Shown one piece after another: positions 27,649-59,304 of a stretch of 64,000 nucleotides of DNA. Position 1 is the first letter of the stretch. Each line of letters begins with the position of its first letter. This stretch comes from Streptomyces humi (GTDB taxonomy: Bacteria > Actinomycetota > Actinomycetes > Streptomycetales > Streptomycetaceae), in NCBI RefSeq assembly GCF_001005085.2, contig NZ_LBMU02000012.1, positions 54,391 through 118,390 of the forward strand. The letters are read 5' to 3'. Position numbers and translations under genes: made by a program. Below the pieces are notes generated by a model that saw nothing but the letters and a program-made list of their open reading frames with translations, was not told the DNA's origin and made no database searches.

Positions 27649-29735
27649 CCGGCGCCACAGGACCGAACGGAACCGCGAAGCCGCACGGGAGCATCGGGCC
27701 GAACCAAGGTGTCGATCCGGACGGGACCGCGAAGCCGCACGGGACCGCGGACCCGCACGGGAACGTCGGTCCGGACGGCGGCATCGGGCCGGGCGGAGGA
27801 GACGGGCCGCGCGGAGGAGACGGGTCGGGCGGGAGTGTCGGGTCCGGCGGGAGTGTCGGGTCCGGTGGTGGGCGGGATCTGCTGCCTACGGCCTCCGCCG
27901 CCCGCACCCGGGCCGTCGTCCGTGAACTGTTGCGTCCGCAGAAGGCGTTGGCGATCGCCGGCTTCGGCACGCTGGTGGTCGCCACGGCCGTCGGACTGCT
28001 CACCCAGCCACTGCTCGGGCGCATCGTCGACGTGGTCACGGAGCACCGCTCCCCCGCCGCGCTCACCTGGCCGGTGCTCGGGCTCGCCGGCGTCGCCCTG
28101 GTCCAGGGTGTCACGACCGCGCTGGGCATGTCCCTGGTCTCCCGGCTCGGCGAGACCGCGCTCGCCCGGCTGCGCGAACTGTTCGTGGCACGCGCGCTGT
28201 CGCTGCCGTTGGAGCGGCTGGAGCGGGCGGGCTCGGGCGACCTGAACGCCCGGGTCACCCGGGACGTCTCCCGGGTCGCCGACGCGGTCCGCGGCGCCCT
28301 GCCGGAACTGGCCCGCTCCGCCCTGTCGATCGTGCTGACTTTGGGCGCCCTCGCCCTGCTGGACCGGCGGTTCCTGCTGGCGGCACTGGTCGCCGTGCCG
28401 GTACAGGCGCACACCGCGCGCTGGTACGTCCGCAACGCCGTGCCCCTGTACGCGCGGGAACGGATCGCCACCGGGGCGCAGCAGCAGCAGTTGCTGGACA
28501 CCATCGGCGGGGCGCGGACGGTCCGGGCGTACCGGTTGCAGGACGGCCACACCCGCCGGGTCGACGAACGCTCGCGGGCCGCGGTGGAGCTGACCATGCG
28601 CGGGGTGCGGCTGGTACTGCGCTTCTACAGCAGGCTGCACATCGCGGAGTACCTGGGTCTCGCCGCCGTACTCGTGACCGGGTTCCTGCTGGTGCGGTCC
28701 GGAGCCGCCTCGGTCGGCACGGCGACGGCCGCCGCCCTGTACTTCCTCAGCCTCTTCGGACCGGTCAACACCGCGCTCGTACTGCTCGACGACGCCCAGT
28801 CGGCGACCGCGGGACTGGCCCGCCTCGTCGGGGTGGTCGACGAGCCCGCCGCCGGCGCGGACCCGGACGGTCGTACGGCCGCCGCGGACCCGGACGGTCG
28901 TACGGCCGCCGCGCCGGGCCCGCACGCCGTGACCGTCACCGGAGTCACGCACGCCTACGCGCCCGGCCGCCCGGTCCTGCACGGCGTCGGCCTGGAGGTG
29001 CGGCCCGGGGAGCGGGTCGCGCTGGTCGGCACCACCGGGGCGGGCAAGACGACCCTCGCCAAGCTGGTGGCCGGACTGCACCGTCCGCAGGCCGGCCGGG
29101 TCGACGTCGGCGGCGCCGAACCGGACGCCGCCGGCGGTCTGGTGGGCCTCGTCACCCAGGAGGTGCACGTCTTCGCGGGGCCGCTCGCCGACGACCTGCG
29201 GCTGGCCCGCCCCGAGGCGGCCGACGGGGAGCTGCGGGAGGCGCTGGCCACCGTGGGCGCCCTCGGCTGGGCCGAGGCGCTGCCGGACGGTCTCGACACG
29301 GTCGTCGGCGACGGCGGCCACCGTCTGACCGCCGACCAGGCCCAGCAACTGGCGCTGGGCCGACTGCTGTTGGCGGATCCTCCGGTCGTCGTACTGGACG
29401 AGGCGACCGCGGAGGCTGGCAGTTCGGGCGCCCGGCTGCTCGACGAGGCCGCCGAACGGGCGCTCCGGGGCCGTACGGCACTGGTCGTGGCCCACCGGCT
29501 GAGCCAGGCCGCCACCGCCGACCGGGTGGTCCTCATGGACGGCGGCCGGGTCGTGGAGGAGGGCACCCACGACGAACTCCTGGCAGCCCGGGGCCGGTAC
29601 GCGACCCTGTGGCGCGCCTGGACGGACCACCGCGCCCCCGCAGGAAAACCGGCAATCGCCGACACCCCCGACGGAAAACGGGCCACCGCCGACGCCCCCG
29701 CAGGAAAACCGGCCACCGCCGACGCCCCCGCCTGA
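27645..29735 (+). CDS. ABC exporter half-transporter, catalytic partner (siderophore locus)
   Basis: 696 aa. An unusual Gly/Pro/Asp-rich N-terminal tail of about 75 residues (GPNQGVDPDGTAKPHGTA and GGSVGSGGSVGSGGG) precedes the membrane domain (about 90-390). The nucleotide-binding domain has an intact Walker A (VGTTGAGKTTLAKLV) and Walker B (PPVVVLDEATAEAG). Its signature is degenerate (RLTADQAQQLALGRLL in place of LSGGQ). This is the mirror image of the upstream subunit, so a heterodimer would have exactly one working ATP site. ATG 27645 overlaps the previous stop. The C-terminus ends in repeats of AGKPATADAPA. A separate duplicated segment lies before the NBD (28857-28910). The next gene is the siderophore-binding lipoprotein. 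Confidence 0.92.
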   Translation: MTGATGPNGTAKPHGSIGPNQGVDPDGTAKPHGTADPHGNVGPDGGIGPGGGDGPRGGDGSGGSVGSGGSVGSGGGRDLLPTASAARTRAVVRELLRPQKALAIAGFGTLVVATAVGLLTQPLLGRIVDVVTEHRSPAALTWPVLGLAGVALVQGVTTALGMSLVSRLGETALARLRELFVARALSLPLERLERAGSGDLNARVTRDVSRVADAVRGALPELARSALSIVLTLGALALLDRRFLLAALVAVPVQAHTARWYVRNAVPLYARERIATGAQQQQLLDTIGGARTVRAYRLQDGHTRRVDERSRAAVELTMRGVRLVLRFYSRLHIAEYLGLAAVLVTGFLLVRSGAASVGTATAAALYFLSLFGPVNTALVLLDDAQSATAGLARLVGVVDEPAAGADPDGRTAAADPDGRTAAAPGPHAVTVTGVTHAYAPGRPVLHGVGLEVRPGERVALVGTTGAGKTTLAKLVAGLHRPQAGRVDVGGAEPDAAGGLVGLVTQEVHVFAGPLADDLRLARPEAADGELREALATVGALGWAEALPDGLDTVVGDGGHRLTADQAQQLALGRLLLADPPVVVLDEATAEAGSSGARLLDEAAERALRGRTALVVAHRLSQAATADRVVLMDGGRVVEEGTHDELLAARGRYATLWRAWTDHRAPAGKPAIADTPDGKRATADAPAGKPATADAPA
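28857..28910 (+). repeat. 27-bp exact tandem duplication inside the exporter gene
   Basis: Two identical 27-bp units (28857-28883 and 28884-28910) encode ADPDGRTAA twice in the linker between the membrane and ATPase domains. The duplication is in frame and leaves the protein intact. Confidence 0.95.
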
Positions 29736-29831
29736 CCTCCCGCACGCGCGAGACCCGCCGCAGGACCCGTTGCAGAACTCTTCGCAGAACCCACCGCAGG
29801 ACCCGTCGCCGAAGAACAGAAGGATCACCCG

Positions 29832-30908
29832 ATGCCCCGCGCCACCAGAGTCTCCAGGCTCACCGGTCTGCTCACCTCCGTGCTCCTGCTCGCGGCGACG
29901 GCGGTCGCCTGCGGCTCCTCCGACTCCGGGGACGGCTCCGGCTCGTCCTCGGCCGGCGGATCTGGCTCCTCCGCGTCCGCCGGCGCCTTCCCCGTGACGA
30001 TCGCCCACAAGTACGGCAGTACGACGATCAAGTCCGAGCCCGAGCGGATCGTGACCGTCGGCCTCACCGACCAGGACGCCGTCCTCGCCCTCGGCAAGGT
30101 GCCGGTCGGCACCACCGAGTGGCTCGGCGGCTACAAGGGCGCGATCGGGCCGTGGGCGCAGGACAAGCTGGGCGGCGCGGCGGCGCCGACCGTGCTGAAG
30201 GACACCGGGACCGGCCCGCAGGTGGAGAAGATCGCCGCCCTGCGCCCGGACCTGATCCTCGCCGTCTACTCGGGGCTGACCAAGGCCCAGTACGAGAGCC
30301 TGTCGAAGTTCGCGCCGGTCGTCGCCCAGCCCGGGCAGTACAACGACTACGGCGTGCCGTGGCAGCGGCAGACCGAGGAGATCGGACAGGCGCTCGGCAA
30401 GGCGGACCAGGCCAAGACGCTGGTGGCCGGGGTCGAGGCCAGGTTCGCGGCGGCCGGGAAGGCGCACCCGGAGTTCGCCGGCGCGAGCGCCGTCATGGCG
30501 ACGCCGTACGAGGGCACGTTCGTCTACGGGAGTGAGGACCCGCGTTCCCGGCTCCTCTCCGACCTGGGCTTCTCGCTGCCGAAGGACCTCGACAAGGTGA
30601 TCGGGGACCGGTTCGGCGCCAACATCAGCAAGGAGCGCTTCGACCTGCTCGACCAGGACGTGGACGTGTGGATCGTGCCGGACACCACCACGGCGGTCAC
30701 CAAGCTGCACGCCGACAAGGTCTACGCCGACCTGAACGTGGTGAAGCAGGGGCGTGAGGTCTTCATCAAGGAGACCGGCGACTACGGCAACGCGGTGTCC
30801 CTGTCGACCGTGCTGAGCATCCCCTACGTGCTGGACCGGCTGGTGCCGCAGCTGGCGGCGGCGGTGGACGGCAAGGCCTCGACGAAGGTGGCGCAGCCCG
30901 CCGCGTAG
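29832..30908 (+). CDS. Iron-siderophore ABC transporter substrate-binding lipoprotein (FecB/CchF-like)
   Basis: 358 aa periplasmic-binding-protein-like lipoprotein with class III (FhuD/BtuF) fold. The signal ends in a lipobox with Cys27 (AATAVACGSS), followed by a Ser/Gly-rich tether. The mature domain starts FPVTIAHKYGSTTIKSEPER, then IVTVGLTDQDAVLALGKVPV and IAALRPDLILAVYSGL, all typical of ferric-hydroxamate binders. ATG 29832 has AGAAGGA ahead of it. It is the third gene of the iron-regulated exporter operon and is physically separated from its permeases (53311-55496), as in several coelichelin-type loci. It should bind the ferric form of the peptide made by the adjacent NRPS. Confidence 0.93.
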   Translation: MPRATRVSRLTGLLTSVLLLAATAVACGSSDSGDGSGSSSAGGSGSSASAGAFPVTIAHKYGSTTIKSEPERIVTVGLTDQDAVLALGKVPVGTTEWLGGYKGAIGPWAQDKLGGAAAPTVLKDTGTGPQVEKIAALRPDLILAVYSGLTKAQYESLSKFAPVVAQPGQYNDYGVPWQRQTEEIGQALGKADQAKTLVAGVEARFAAAGKAHPEFAGASAVMATPYEGTFVYGSEDPRSRLLSDLGFSLPKDLDKVIGDRFGANISKERFDLLDQDVDVWIVPDTTTAVTKLHADKVYADLNVVKQGREVFIKETGDYGNAVSLSTVLSIPYVLDRLVPQLAAAVDGKASTKVAQPAA

Positions 30909-30919
30909 TCAGGACGGAG

Positions 30920-30952
30920 AAGCGGGGGCCGGTCCGGGACCGGCCCCCGCTT
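30920..30952. terminator. Bidirectional terminator between the exporter and NRPS operons
   Basis: A perfect 15-bp stem (AAGCGGGGGCCGGTC and its complement) with a 3-nt loop fills the 51-bp gap between the convergent lipoprotein and MbtH genes. Confidence 0.9.
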
Positions 30953-30959
30953 CGGTGCC

Positions 30960-31163
30960 TCAGGCGCCTTCGACGAGACTCCTGGGCCGCAGGTCCGTCC
31001 AGTTGGCCTCGATGTGCTCCAGGCACTCCTGCCGGCCCGCCGGGCCGTGGACGACCGTCCAGCCTGCCGGTACGTCCACGAAGTCGGGCCACAGGCTGTG
31101 CTGGCCCTCGTCGTTGACGAGGACGGTGTAGACGCCGTCGGGGTTCTCGAACGGGTTGCTCAT
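30960..31163 (-). CDS. mbtH: MbtH-like protein
   Basis: 67 aa chaperone-like partner that binds and activates NRPS adenylation domains. The family signature is complete: [19 protein letters not shown], then [19 protein letters not shown], with the conserved tryptophans. ATG at 31163. The gene lies 65 bp after the NRPS stop and is the last gene of that operon. CchK plays this role beside CchH in the coelichelin locus. It is the only MbtH in the window and would be expected to serve the NRPS, whose six A domains are all large Streptomyces types. Confidence 0.96.
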   Translation of the reverse strand: MSNPFENPDGVYTVLVNDEGQHSLWPDFVDVPAGWTVVHGPAGRQECLEHIEANWTDLRPRSLVEGA

Positions 31164-31228
31164 GTCAGCGGGTCCTTGCCTTCCGGTCGGTGCGGTGCGG
31201 GGTGGATCGGTGGGGTGTGCGGTGGTGG

Positions 31229-53113
<21,885 letters not shown>

Positions 53114-53174
53114 AGCTGCCCGTGCCTCCCCATAGGTGCGCGACGGCTCGGCGGAGCCGCGACCGCTCGAATAG

Positions 53175-53193
53175 TAAGGTAAGGATTTCCTAA
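53175..53193. promoter_or_regulatory. Iron box before the NRPS gene
   Basis: TAAGGTAAGGATTTCCTAA matches the DtxR/DmdR1 consensus at 17 of 19 positions and lies 61 bp before the NRPS GTG, in the 197-bp divergent promoter region. Confidence 0.85.
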
Positions 53194-53237
53194 CTCAACA
53201 GTGCCCATGTGGTTTCGGCGGTCCAAGTCGCAGCGGC

Positions 53238-53256
53238 TGAGGTTATGCTCACCTAA
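53238..53256. promoter_or_regulatory. Iron box before the FecCD permease operon
   Basis: TGAGGTTATGCTCACCTAA matches the iron-box consensus at 16 of 19 positions and lies 54 bp before the GTG of the first permease. With the site at 53175 it gives each divergent operon its own box. Confidence 0.85.
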
Positions 53257-53310
53257 CCTGCTATCAGGACTGTTCGCGGTCCGCCCGGACGACGGCATGG
53301 AGACCCGCAA

Positions 53311-54336
53311 GTGGCTTCAGGCAGAAGGCTTCGCGCCACGGCGCTGGTGACGGGGATCGTCGCCCTCCTGGTCCTCCTGTCCCTGCTCTCGGTGGCCCTG
53401 GGCGCGTTGAGCGTCCCGCTCGACCAGGTGGTCCGCGCCGTCCTCGGCCGTCCGCCCAGCCGGCTCGTCGACAACGTGATCTGGTCGGTGCGCATCCCGC
53501 GCACCCTGCTCGGACTCACCACGGGCGCCGCGCTCGGCATGTCGGGCGCGCTGATGCAGGCCCTGACCCGCAACCCCCTCGCGGACCCCGGGATCCTCGG
53601 GGTGAGCGCGGGCGCGTCCTTCGCGATCGTGGTGTCCGTGGCGGTGTTCGGGGTCGGATCGCTGTACGGCTACGTGTGGTTCGCGTTCGCCGGGGCGCTC
53701 GCCGCCAGCGTCCTGGTCTTCCTCCTCGGGCGCCTCGGCAGGTCCGGGGCGACCCCGGTGAAACTGGCCCTCGCCGGCGTGGCCGTCACCTCGCTGCTGT
53801 CCTCGCTGACCAGCGCCGTGGTCCTCACCGACCAGGACGCGCTGGACCGTTACCGCTTCTGGTCCGCCGGCACGCTGGCCGACCAGGACTCCGGCGACCT
53901 GGTGCGCATCCTGCCGTTCCTCGCGGTCGGGGCCGTGCTCGCGCTCGCCTGCGCGCCCGCCCTGAACAGCCTCGCCCTCGGCGACGACGTGGCCGCCTCC
54001 CTGGGCCGGCGGCTGGGCCTGGTACGGCTCCAGGGCGTCACCGCGATCGTGCTGCTGACCGGCGCCTCGGTCGCCGTGATCGGCCCGGTGGTCTTCCTCG
54101 GCCTGGTCGTCCCGCACATCGCCCGGCTGCTCGCCCAGTCCGCGGGCATCGGCCCCGACCACCGCTGGCTGCTGCCGCTCTCCGCCGCACTGGCTCCCGT
54201 ACTGCTGCTGTCCGCCGACATCGCGGGCCGGATGGTGGCCCGGCCCACCGAGATCCAGGCCGGCGTCCTCGTCGCCTTCCTCGGCGGCCCGTTCTTCATC
54301 GCCCTGGTCCGCCGCCGCAAGCTCGCGGAGGTGTGA
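53311..54336 (+). CDS. Ferric-siderophore ABC permease, FecCD family (CchC-like)
   Basis: 341 aa with about nine to ten membrane helices. FecCD hallmarks are RIPRTLLGLTTGAALGMSGA, LMQALTRNPLADPGILGVSA and GPVVFLGLVVPHIARLL. Start is GTG 53311 with GGAG eight bases upstream. The product is one half of the importer channel for the ferric peptide. It is the first gene of an iron-regulated operon permease-permease-ATPase, divergent from the NRPS. The stop is 2 bp before the GTG of the second permease. Confidence 0.95.
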   Translation: MASGRRLRATALVTGIVALLVLLSLLSVALGALSVPLDQVVRAVLGRPPSRLVDNVIWSVRIPRTLLGLTTGAALGMSGALMQALTRNPLADPGILGVSAGASFAIVVSVAVFGVGSLYGYVWFAFAGALAASVLVFLLGRLGRSGATPVKLALAGVAVTSLLSSLTSAVVLTDQDALDRYRFWSAGTLADQDSGDLVRILPFLAVGAVLALACAPALNSLALGDDVAASLGRRLGLVRLQGVTAIVLLTGASVAVIGPVVFLGLVVPHIARLLAQSAGIGPDHRWLLPLSAALAPVLLLSADIAGRMVARPTEIQAGVLVAFLGGPFFIALVRRRKLAEV

Positions 54337-54338
54337 GC

Positions 54339-55496
54339 GTGCCCGCCCCGCCCTCGCCCGCCCCGTCCTCGCCCGGCGCTCCCGCCGGGCCCGCACAGCC
54401 GGCGGCCGGCTCCCCGACGGACTCCCGGAAACGGTCGTCCTCGGTACGGCCCGTGCTGCGCGACCGGCCGTTCCGGCTGGCCGTGCCCCCCGTCTCCGGC
54501 ATGCTGCGACCTCGCCTGCTGCTCACCGGAGTGCTCGTCGCCGTGGGCACGTTCACGTTGTTCTGCTGGGGTCTGGCCGTCGGCGACTACCCGGTCACCC
54601 TGCCCGGGGTCGTCAAGGCGCTGTTCGGCGCGGGCGATCCGGGAACCGTCATCGTCGTCCAGGACCTGCGGCTGCCCCGCGCCCTGACCGGGCTGCTGGT
54701 CGGCGTCGCGTTCGGGGTCTCCGGGGCCGTGTTCCAGACGATGACCCGCAACGCGCTGGCCAGCCCCGACATGATCGGGCTCACCGAGGGCGCCGGCACC
54801 GCGGTGGTCGCGGCCGTGGTCCTCGGCTGGACCGGCGGCCTCGGACTGTCCACGCTGGGGCTGCTCGGCGCCCTCGCCACCGCGCTGCTGGTGTACGCGC
54901 TGGCCTGGAAGGGCGGCGCCACCGGCTACCGCATCATCCTCGTCGGCATCGGCGTCTCCTGGATCTGCACCAGCGCCACCGACTTCCTGGTGGCCCGCGG
55001 GAACCGGTTCGAGGCCGAGGAGGCGCTCGGCTGGCTGGTCGGCAACCTCAACGGCCGCACCTGGGGCCAGGTGGACGCGCTGGCCATCGCACTGGCCGTG
55101 CTGCTGCCGGTCGCCCTGGGGCTGGGCCGCTGGATGCGCACGCTCCAGCTCGGCGACGACGTGGCGGCCGGGCTCGGCACGCCCGTGCAGCCGGTCCGGC
55201 TGGCGCTGCTGCTGACCGGCGTGGGCCTGGTCGCCTTCGGCACCGCGGCGGCCGGACCGGTGGCCTTCGTCGCCCTGGCCTGCCCGCAGATCGCGCTGCG
55301 GCTCGCCGGCACCCCGGCACCGCCCCCGCTCGTCTCCGGTCTCACCGGCGCGTTCGTCGTCCTCGGCGCCGACCTCCTCGCCCGCGAGGCGGTCCCCGGG
55401 ACGGAACTGCCGGTCGGGATCGTCACCGGCGCCCTCGGCGCGCCGGTCCTGCTGTGGCTGCTCGTCCGCGCCAACCGCGCGGGATCTGGAGGCTGA
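54339..55496 (+). CDS. Ferric-siderophore ABC permease, FecCD family (CchD-like)
   Basis: 385 aa. A hydrophilic Pro/Ala/Ser-rich N-terminus of about 55 residues precedes the membrane core. Family motifs are [40 protein letters not shown] and [19 protein letters not shown]. The GTG at 54339 lies 2 bp after the previous stop (TGAGCGTG), so translation is coupled. It should pair with the first permease and the FecE ATPase. Confidence 0.93.
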   Translation: MPAPPSPAPSSPGAPAGPAQPAAGSPTDSRKRSSSVRPVLRDRPFRLAVPPVSGMLRPRLLLTGVLVAVGTFTLFCWGLAVGDYPVTLPGVVKALFGAGDPGTVIVVQDLRLPRALTGLLVGVAFGVSGAVFQTMTRNALASPDMIGLTEGAGTAVVAAVVLGWTGGLGLSTLGLLGALATALLVYALAWKGGATGYRIILVGIGVSWICTSATDFLVARGNRFEAEEALGWLVGNLNGRTWGQVDALAIALAVLLPVALGLGRWMRTLQLGDDVAAGLGTPVQPVRLALLLTGVGLVAFGTAAAGPVAFVALACPQIALRLAGTPAPPPLVSGLTGAFVVLGADLLAREAVPGTELPVGIVTGALGAPVLLWLLVRANRAGSGG

Positions 55497-55500
55497 TCCG

Positions 55501-56388
<888 letters not shown>

Positions 56389-56501
56389 CGGGCCGTCGGC
56401 ACGGGACGAGGGCGATCGCGGCCCCGGCGCAAGTGCGCCGGAGCCGGGCGCCGTTCAGGTCACGGACGGGACGTGAGGAGCAGGACGCCGGTGCGCAGGA
56501 C

Positions 56502-56530
56502 GCCGGTGCCGGTGCCGGTGCCGGTGCCGG
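56502..56530. repeat. GCCGGT hexamer repeat
   Basis: About five consecutive copies of a GCCGGT hexamer, in the gap between the convergent FecE ATPase and formyltransferase genes. Confidence 0.9.
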
Positions 56531-56540
56531 GCCCGGCCGC

Positions 56541-56645
56541 CAGGAGCCGGGGCGCCGGAAGGCGGGGCACCGGAAGCCGGGGCACCGGAAGCCGGGGCGC
56601 CGGAAGGCGGGGCGCCGGGAGCCGGGGCGGCCTGGAGCCGGGGCT
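56541..56645. repeat. 15-bp imperfect tandem repeats in a convergent gap
   Basis: About seven units of 15 bp built on CGGAAGCCGGGGCAC run head to tail between the FecE stop (56388) and the formyltransferase stop (56659). The arms contain CCGG steps and could form many alternative hairpins, so the array may also serve as the terminator here. No gene is visible in this 270-bp gap. Confidence 0.9.
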
Positions 56646-56658
56646 GCCGGGAGTCGCG

Positions 56659-57612
56659 TCAGGGGTGGGACGTGAGGTATCCGCCCATCGTGCGGAACCA
56701 GTCCGTCGCGGCGTGCTCCGTGCCGTCGTCCGTGCGGACCCGGCGGACCAGCAGCCCCCGGCCGCGGCCGGTGTGGGCGTCGGGGCCCGCCACCACGACC
56801 ACGCCGTCGCCCTCGCGGATGAAGATCCGGCCCGGCGTGCCGCCGTAACGCCCCGCCGAGACGGCCGCGGAGACGATCCTCAGCCGCTCGCCGCCCTGGA
56901 AGGCGTAGGCGTTCGGATACGGGTCCGACTGGGCCCGTACAAGGCGCTCCAGGCGTTCCGCGGGCCAGCTCCAGTCGATCCGGCTGTCCTCCGCCGAACG
57001 CTTGTGGAAGAAGCTGGCCCGGGTGCGGTCCTGCGGTATCCACCGCCCGGCGTCCCGGCCGGAGGCGATCAGGTCCAGGGACTCGCGCACGATGGGGGCG
57101 ATGAGGTCGACGGTCCGGTGGAACAGGTCGGTCGCCGTGTCGGCGGGCCCGACCGGCACGGAACGCTGCACCAGGACGTCCCCGGCGTCGAGTTCGGCGT
57201 TCATCCGGTGCGCGGTGACCCCGACCCGCTCCTCGCCGTTGATCAGCGCCCAGATGATCGGGGAGAACCCGGCGTAGGCCGGCAGCAGGGAGTCGTGGAT
57301 GTTGAGGGTGCCGTGCGGGGGCAGGTCGAACAGCTCCGGGGGCAGCCAGGTCCGCCAGTTGTTGGCCACGATGATGTCGGGCCCGGACTCCCTCACCGCG
57401 GCGAGGAGTCCGGCGTCGTCGGGGCGGTTGCGCAGCAGGACCGGCACGTCGTGCTTCTCCGCCAGCTCGGCGACGCTGTCGCCCCAGATCTTCTCGTAGG
57501 CGTGCTCGCTCTTCGGGTGGGTGACGACGAGGACCACCTCGTGGTCGGAGCCGAGCAGCGCCTGCAACGTGCGGTGACCCCACGTCTGGTAACCGAGCAT
57601 GACGACCCGCAT
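56659..57612 (-). CDS. N5-hydroxyornithine formyltransferase (CchA-like)
   Basis: 317 aa, methionyl-tRNA formyltransferase-like fold, using N10-formyl-tetrahydrofolate. The catalytic triad region is intact: NIHDSLLPAYAGFSPIIWAL with Asn and His, and HRMNAELDAGDVLVQ with Asp. The N-terminal Rossmann start is MRVVMLGYQTWGHRTLQALL. A C-terminal Fmt-like domain follows. In coelichelin biosynthesis CchA formylates N5-hydroxy-Orn; the same reaction is inferred here, supplying the first residue. ATG 57612. It is divergent from the Orn monooxygenase across a promoter with a near-perfect iron box. Confidence 0.93.
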   Translation of the reverse strand: MRVVMLGYQTWGHRTLQALLGSDHEVVLVVTHPKSEHAYEKIWGDSVAELAEKHDVPVLLRNRPDDAGLLAAVRESGPDIIVANNWRTWLPPELFDLPPHGTLNIHDSLLPAYAGFSPIIWALINGEERVGVTAHRMNAELDAGDVLVQRSVPVGPADTATDLFHRTVDLIAPIVRESLDLIASGRDAGRWIPQDRTRASFFHKRSAEDSRIDWSWPAERLERLVRAQSDPYPNAYAFQGGERLRIVSAAVSAGRYGGTPGRIFIREGDGVVVVAGPDAHTGRGRGLLVRRVRTDDGTEHAATDWFRTMGGYLTSHP

Positions 57613-57642
57613 GAATGGCCCTTCCCTTCAACGACTCCATTG

Positions 57643-57661
57643 CTAGGTAAGCCTTACCTTA
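57643..57661. promoter_or_regulatory. Iron box between formyltransferase and Orn monooxygenase
   Basis: CTAGGTAAGCCTTACCTTA matches the consensus at 18 of 19 positions, the best in the window. It is centred in the divergent promoter and can serve both genes. Confidence 0.9.
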
Positions 57662-57697
57662 TCTAGCATGAGGCTGCCTGAGGGAGGCGATGCCACG

Positions 57698-59023
57698 GTG
57701 AAATCACCGGTCATGGGTTCCGATGTCGTCCACGACATCGTCGGGATCGGTTTCGGTCCGTCAAATCTCGCTCTGTCCATCGCCGTCGAGGAACACAACG
57801 CGAGCCTCACGGCGGACCGCCGGCTGAACGCCCTGTTCCTGGAACGCCAGCCACGGTTCGGCTGGCACCGGGGCATGCTGATCGACGACGCCACGATGCA
57901 GGTCTCCTTCCTCAAGGACCTCGTCACCCTGCGCAACCCGACCAGCGACTACAGCTTCCTGTGCTTCCTGCGCGAGCAGGGCAGACTGATCGACTTCCTG
58001 AACCAGAAGACGCTCTTCCCGCTGCGGATGGAGTTCCACGAGTACTTCGAGTGGGCGGCGGCGCGGGTCGCGCACCTGGTGTCGTACGACAGCGAGGTGC
58101 TCGCGGTCGACCCGGTGGCAGACGAGGCCGGCCAGGTGGTGTTCTTCGACGTCACCTGCCGGGACACCGCGCGCCCCGGGGGCACCGTGACGCACCGGGC
58201 CCGCAACATCAGCGTGGCGACGGGACTCGAACCGCACGTCCCTCCCGGCCTCGATCTGGCGGAACGCGTCTGGCACAACAGCGAGCTGATGCAGCGCTCG
58301 GAGCAACTGGCCCGGTCGGGGGCGCCGGTGCGGCGGGCGGTCGTGCTCGGCGCCGGGCAGAGCGCCGCCGAGACGGTGGACTACCTGCACCGCGCTTTCC
58401 CGGACGCCGAGGTGTGCTCGGTCTTCGCCAAGTACGGCTACACACCCGCCGACGACAGCCCGTTCGCCAACCGGATCTTCGACCCGGAGGCGGTCGACGT
58501 CTACTTCTCGGCGCCGTCCGAGGTGAAGCAGTCCCTGCTCGACTACCACCGGTCCACCAACTACTCGGTGGTCGACATGGATCTCATCGAGTCCCTGTAC
58601 GCCACCGCGTACCGGGAGAAGGTGGCCGGCCGGGAGCGGCTGCGCTTCCTCAACGTCTCCCGGGTCCGGGAGGTCGCTCCGGGGCCGGACGGCGGCCTCG
58701 GCGTCACCGTCGAGTTCCTGCCGACCGGTGAGCGCCGGGCGATGGCCGCCGACGTGCTGGTGCTCGCCACCGGCTACCGGCCCCGGGACCTGGCCGGGCT
58801 GCTGGGCGACACGGCCAAGCTCTGCCTCAAGGACGACGGCGACGAGATCCGGGTCGGCCGCGACCATCGCGTGGAGACGGCGCCCGAGGTGCGCGCCGGC
58901 ATCTACCTCCAGGGCGGGACCGAGCACACCCACGGGCTCACCAGCACCCTGCTGTCGACGGTCGCGGTCCGGGCGGCGGAGATCCACGGGGCCCTGGTGG
59001 CCGACCGGGCGGCAGCGGCCTGA
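57698..59023 (+). CDS. L-ornithine N5-monooxygenase (CchB/SidA/PvdA family)
   Basis: 441 aa FAD- and NADPH-dependent hydroxylase that makes N5-hydroxy-Orn, the iron-binding precursor. The FAD motif is GIGFGPSNLALSIAVEE (residues 16-32). The NADPH motif is VLGAGQSAAETVDYLHR near 216. The C-terminal LATGYRPRDL motif is present. Additional family elements are GMLIDDATMQVSFLKDLVTL and NPTSDYSFLCFLREQGRLID. I chose GTG 57698 because GGGAGG lies ten bases before it; ATG 57668 is also in frame but sits right after the iron box and has no RBS. Length and motifs are normal. Confidence 0.96.
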   Translation: MKSPVMGSDVVHDIVGIGFGPSNLALSIAVEEHNASLTADRRLNALFLERQPRFGWHRGMLIDDATMQVSFLKDLVTLRNPTSDYSFLCFLREQGRLIDFLNQKTLFPLRMEFHEYFEWAAARVAHLVSYDSEVLAVDPVADEAGQVVFFDVTCRDTARPGGTVTHRARNISVATGLEPHVPPGLDLAERVWHNSELMQRSEQLARSGAPVRRAVVLGAGQSAAETVDYLHRAFPDAEVCSVFAKYGYTPADDSPFANRIFDPEAVDVYFSAPSEVKQSLLDYHRSTNYSVVDMDLIESLYATAYREKVAGRERLRFLNVSRVREVAPGPDGGLGVTVEFLPTGERRAMAADVLVLATGYRPRDLAGLLGDTAKLCLKDDGDEIRVGRDHRVETAPEVRAGIYLQGGTEHTHGLTSTLLSTVAVRAAEIHGALVADRAAAA

Positions 59024-59178
59024 GCCGCCCCCGCACCCCCGTGGCCCGGACACCCCGGCCCCGCCCGGGCCACGGACCTCTCCCCACACGCACACCACCC
59101 ACCCACCCACCCCGGCGCACCACTTACCCGCCGCCGCTCCCCCGGAACACCCTGCCCTTCCGGAACGCCCGGGGGCAG

Positions 59179-59250
59179 GCGCCCCGTCAGGGGCGCGGGG
59201 AACTGCGCGACCGACCCCCACCGAGCCCGCACCCGCCCACGAACCCGCCG
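59179..59250. repeat. Streptomyces-type interspersed intergenic element with stem-loop
   Basis: A 7-bp stem (GCGCCCC-GTCA-GGGGCGC) is followed by GGGGAACTGCGCGACCGACC and a GC-rich tail. From memory, this kind of sequence recurs between genes in many Streptomyces genomes, often near gene ends. The surrounding 280-bp gap (59024-59304) holds no gene. The hairpin may terminate the monooxygenase transcript. Confidence 0.6.
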
Positions 59251-59304
59251 ACCACCCGGCCCCGCGCACCACCTGCCCGGGCGGGGCGGGGCGGTGTCGC
59301 GGTC

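Noticed and set aside
56473..57666. Plus-strand open frame opposite the formyltransferase
   Set aside because: Antisense shadow; its start lies in the tandem repeats and it has no RBS or recognisable domain.
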